Assembly: GCA_023230795.1 (NCBI GenBank)
Contig: JALNWR010000153.1
Coordinates: 1-6,509, forward strand
Length of the DNA stretch: 6,509 bases
Origin: Candidatus Cloacimonadota bacterium
GTDB lineage: Bacteria; Cloacimonadota; Cloacimonadia; Cloacimonadales; Cloacimonadaceae
Direction of reading: 5' to 3'
Position 1 is the first letter of the stretch; each line of letters opens with the position of its first letter. This document shows positions 4,675 to 6,509 of the stretch, one piece after another. The position numbers and the translations under genes are program-made. The notes beneath the pieces are model-generated. The model ran no database searches. It was not told where the DNA came from and saw only the letters and a program-made list of their open reading frames with translations.

Positions 4675-6509
4675 TTAACTATCATCTTGCTGTTTGCAGT
4701 CCATAACCTCGCTGAACTTGCTGTGTTCCTTAAACCTGGTGAGGCCAAATCTGCCAAAGAAAGAATCTACTATGCTGTAAATCACCGGAATGATAAAAAG
4801 CGTGAGCATGCTGGCAAAAAGCAGCCCAAAGGTAAAGCTCACTGCCAGAGGTCGCCAGGCCTGCGAAGAGGGATCGGTGGAAAAGACCAGAGGCAGCATA
4901 CCGGCTACCGTAGTTGCAGTGGTAAGGATGATGGGACGCAGACGCACCGAGCCGCTATTTACAATAGCATTCCAGCGATCTACGCCTTTTTCACGCTCTT
5001 GATTGATGAAATCGATCAAAATAATGGCATTATTTACCACCACTCCAGCCAGGGCTACTACCGAAATCAGGGTATTCAGTGAGAAGGGTAATCCCGTAAC
5101 CAAAAGGCCAAAGATCACACCGATAAAGGCAAAGGGGATGGTCATCATCACCACCACCGGCTGTACATAGCTGCGGAATTGAGAAGCCAAAATGGTGTAT
5201 ATGATCAGAATCGCCAAAAGGAAAAGCCGGGCCAGAGAAGAATAGCTCTTGCGTTGCTCTTCCTGAACGCCGCCATATTCATAGCTGTAACCGGGGAATC
5301 TTTGAGAGAAACCGTCCAGGTAACCGCCATCTGAACCGATCCTGCCTCCGGATAAAAGGTTTTGCACTTCGGAGGGGCTGCGCTTTTGAGTCTTTCCATT
5401 CTCTTCATAGCTACTCACACTGGCGGTGACCCTCAGCACACGGTCTGAATCCCGATGCTCAATGCGGGAAAGTGAAGAGGCAATCTCAAAATCCGCCAAT
5501 TCGCGCAGAGCAATCAGCTCTCCCTTGCGGCTGCGGATTTTGAGGTCCTTGAGGTTTTCAAGGTCCTGGGTATATTCATCCTTCAGCTTCAGAATCAGGG
5601 GATATTCATCCACCCCTTCACCGCGATATTTGCTTACTTCAGAACCGGTGGAAGCCGTGCGGATGGTTCCTGCCACCTGCGCTACACTCAGGCCATGAAT
5701 GGCCAGTTTGTCATGATGAGGAATGATGCGCACTTCTTTCTTGCCGCTGTCATAACTATCATCGATATCAGTGACTCCGGGGATAGAGCGCAGATAGCCT
5801 TTGATGATATCGCTGATGTAAGCCAGGCGTTCCAAGCTGGGGCCTTTGATGCGGATATCTACGTCGTTGCCCACAGGCGGGCCACTGCGTCCTTGAGAAA
5901 AGCGGTAAGAATACAAGCCCGGCAAGTCCTCACAGAATTTGCGGATGTCATTCTGGATTTCTTCGGTGCTGTATTTCATCTCTTTCAGATCAACCAGGTC
6001 TATATTCACCTGAGCGTTGTTTGAAGCAAAGTTGCGTTGAGTCTCTCCGCCCTGAGCGCCCACATTGGCTACCACATAGGTTATATCGTCCTTTGCGGGC
6101 ATGGTATCTATAAACTCCTCCACCTGCTCTACAATGCGGTTCGTTTCATCCAAAGTAGTGCCCACCGGGGTCTGAAGCTGCAGCCTGATGGTCTGAGAAG
6201 CAGTAGTGGGGAAGAACTCAAATTTGATGGCGCCCGAGCCCAGGACTAAGAATGAAACCAGCAGCAGGGATACCACTCCCCAAATCGTGATCTGGCGGTG
6301 CCTCAAAGCCCTTTTCACGCCCCTTTGATAAAGGGATATGAGCGGCCTGATCATCCTGGTGCTGCGGTCCTCCTTGTGAGGCTCTTTGCGGGCAAATTGA
6401 AAGACGTTGTTGGGCAAAACCACCATGGCCTGAAACCAGCTTCCTAAAAGCGCAAGCGAGACCACTATGCGGAAGACTCCCAGACATTGTCCCATGACTC
6501 CTTCCAGCA
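4675..6509 (-). CDS. RND-superfamily efflux transporter (HAE1/AcrB-like), C-terminal 610 residues
   Basis: Proton-driven inner-membrane exporter subunit that normally works with a periplasmic adaptor and an outer-membrane channel. The frame is open to the window edge, so the N-terminal part (TM1 to about TM5 and the first porter half) is missing; the ATG at 6495 is internal. Numbering from it, TM6 is at about 8-28 and TM7 at about 70-90, followed by the second periplasmic porter/docking region (about 92-415). TM8 is at 421-438, TM9 at 446-468, TM10 at 475-497, TM11 at 520-538 and TM12 at 549-576. GVVVNNAIILIDF (484-496) and VRLRPIILTTATT (517-529) are the characteristic TM10 and TM11 motifs. 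At the position of the AcrB TM10 lysine (Lys940) this protein has Asn488; the threonine matching AcrB Thr978 is kept. The periplasmic part and the VNNAI motif suit the HAE1 branch rather than the metal-exporting CusA branch. The substrate cannot be inferred. The gene is probably the leading part of an operon with the two genes after it; adaptor genes may lie upstream outside the window. Confidence 0.93.
   Translation of the reverse strand, partial: LEGVMGQCLGVFRIVVSLALLGSWFQAMVVLPNNVFQFARKEPHKEDRSTRMIRPLISLYQRGVKRALRHRQITIWGVVSLLLVSFLVLGSGAIKFEFFPTTASQTIRLQLQTPVGTTLDETNRIVEQVEEFIDTMPAKDDITYVVANVGAQGGETQRNFASNNAQVNIDLVDLKEMKYSTEEIQNDIRKFCEDLPGLYSYRFSQGRSGPPVGNDVDIRIKGPSLERLAYISDIIKGYLRSIPGVTDIDDSYDSGKKEVRIIPHHDKLAIHGLSVAQVAGTIRTASTGSEVSKYRGEGVDEYPLILKLKDEYTQDLENLKDLKIRSRKGELIALRELADFEIASSLSRIEHRDSDRVLRVTASVSSYEENGKTQKRSPSEVQNLLSGGRIGSDGGYLDGFSQRFPGYSYEYGGVQEEQRKSYSSLARLFLLAILIIYTILASQFRSYVQPVVVMMTIPFAFIGVIFGLLVTGLPFSLNTLISVVALAGVVVNNAIILIDFINQEREKGVDRWNAIVNSGSVRLRPIILTTATTVAGMLPLVFSTDPSSQAWRPLAVSFTFGLLFASMLTLFIIPVIYSIVDSFFGRFGLTRFKEHSKFSEVMDCKQQDDS

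Noticed and set aside
5205..5408. Minus-strand 67-codon frame within the RND gene
   Set aside because: It is a shadow of the strongly supported transporter frame, with no ribosome binding site or family match.

Overview
The window is a stretch of bacterial chromosome of roughly even base composition in which every supported gene lies on the minus strand, so transcription runs from high to low coordinates. An RND-type exporter and a ComEC-type protein point to a Gram-negative bacterium. The combination of a cyclic-2,3-diphosphoglycerate-synthetase-like GTPase with carbamate kinase, together with the general protein style, reminds me of the Candidatus Cloacimonadota (Cloacimonas) lineage. That taxonomic call is an impression, not a proof.

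Layout in order of transcription. 6509-4675 is the C-terminal part of an RND efflux transporter, cut by the window edge. After a 21-base gap comes a small polytopic membrane protein with a distant Mpv17-like look (4653-4126). Next is a ComEC/Rec2-family DNA-uptake channel with a C-terminal metallo-beta-lactamase domain (4055-1866); its N-terminus is ambiguous because its frame is open back into the end of the preceding gene without an ordinary start codon. These three genes look like one transcription unit by spacing, although their functions (export, unknown membrane role, DNA uptake) do not form an obvious pathway.

A 354-base intergenic region (1865-1512) follows. It holds a long palindrome with 20-base arms (1694-1755) with no U-tract on either side, and a plausible promoter plus strong ribosome binding site for the next gene.

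The second unit starts with a P-loop GTPase homologous to archaeal cyclic 2,3-diphosphoglycerate synthetase (1511-141; true start is probably 15 codons inside the longest open frame). It is followed by a very clean intrinsic terminator (111-73) and, only 23 bases past the U-tract, by the first 16 codons of a probable carbamate kinase (49-1, running off the window). The terminator between two genes that look functionally linked is the most notable regulatory arrangement here.

No tRNA, rRNA, CRISPR array, insertion sequence or phage gene was seen. I found no convincing new multi-gene system; the points most worth checking are the GTPase/carbamate kinase pairing with its internal terminator, the intergenic palindrome, and the ComEC start and active-site variations.
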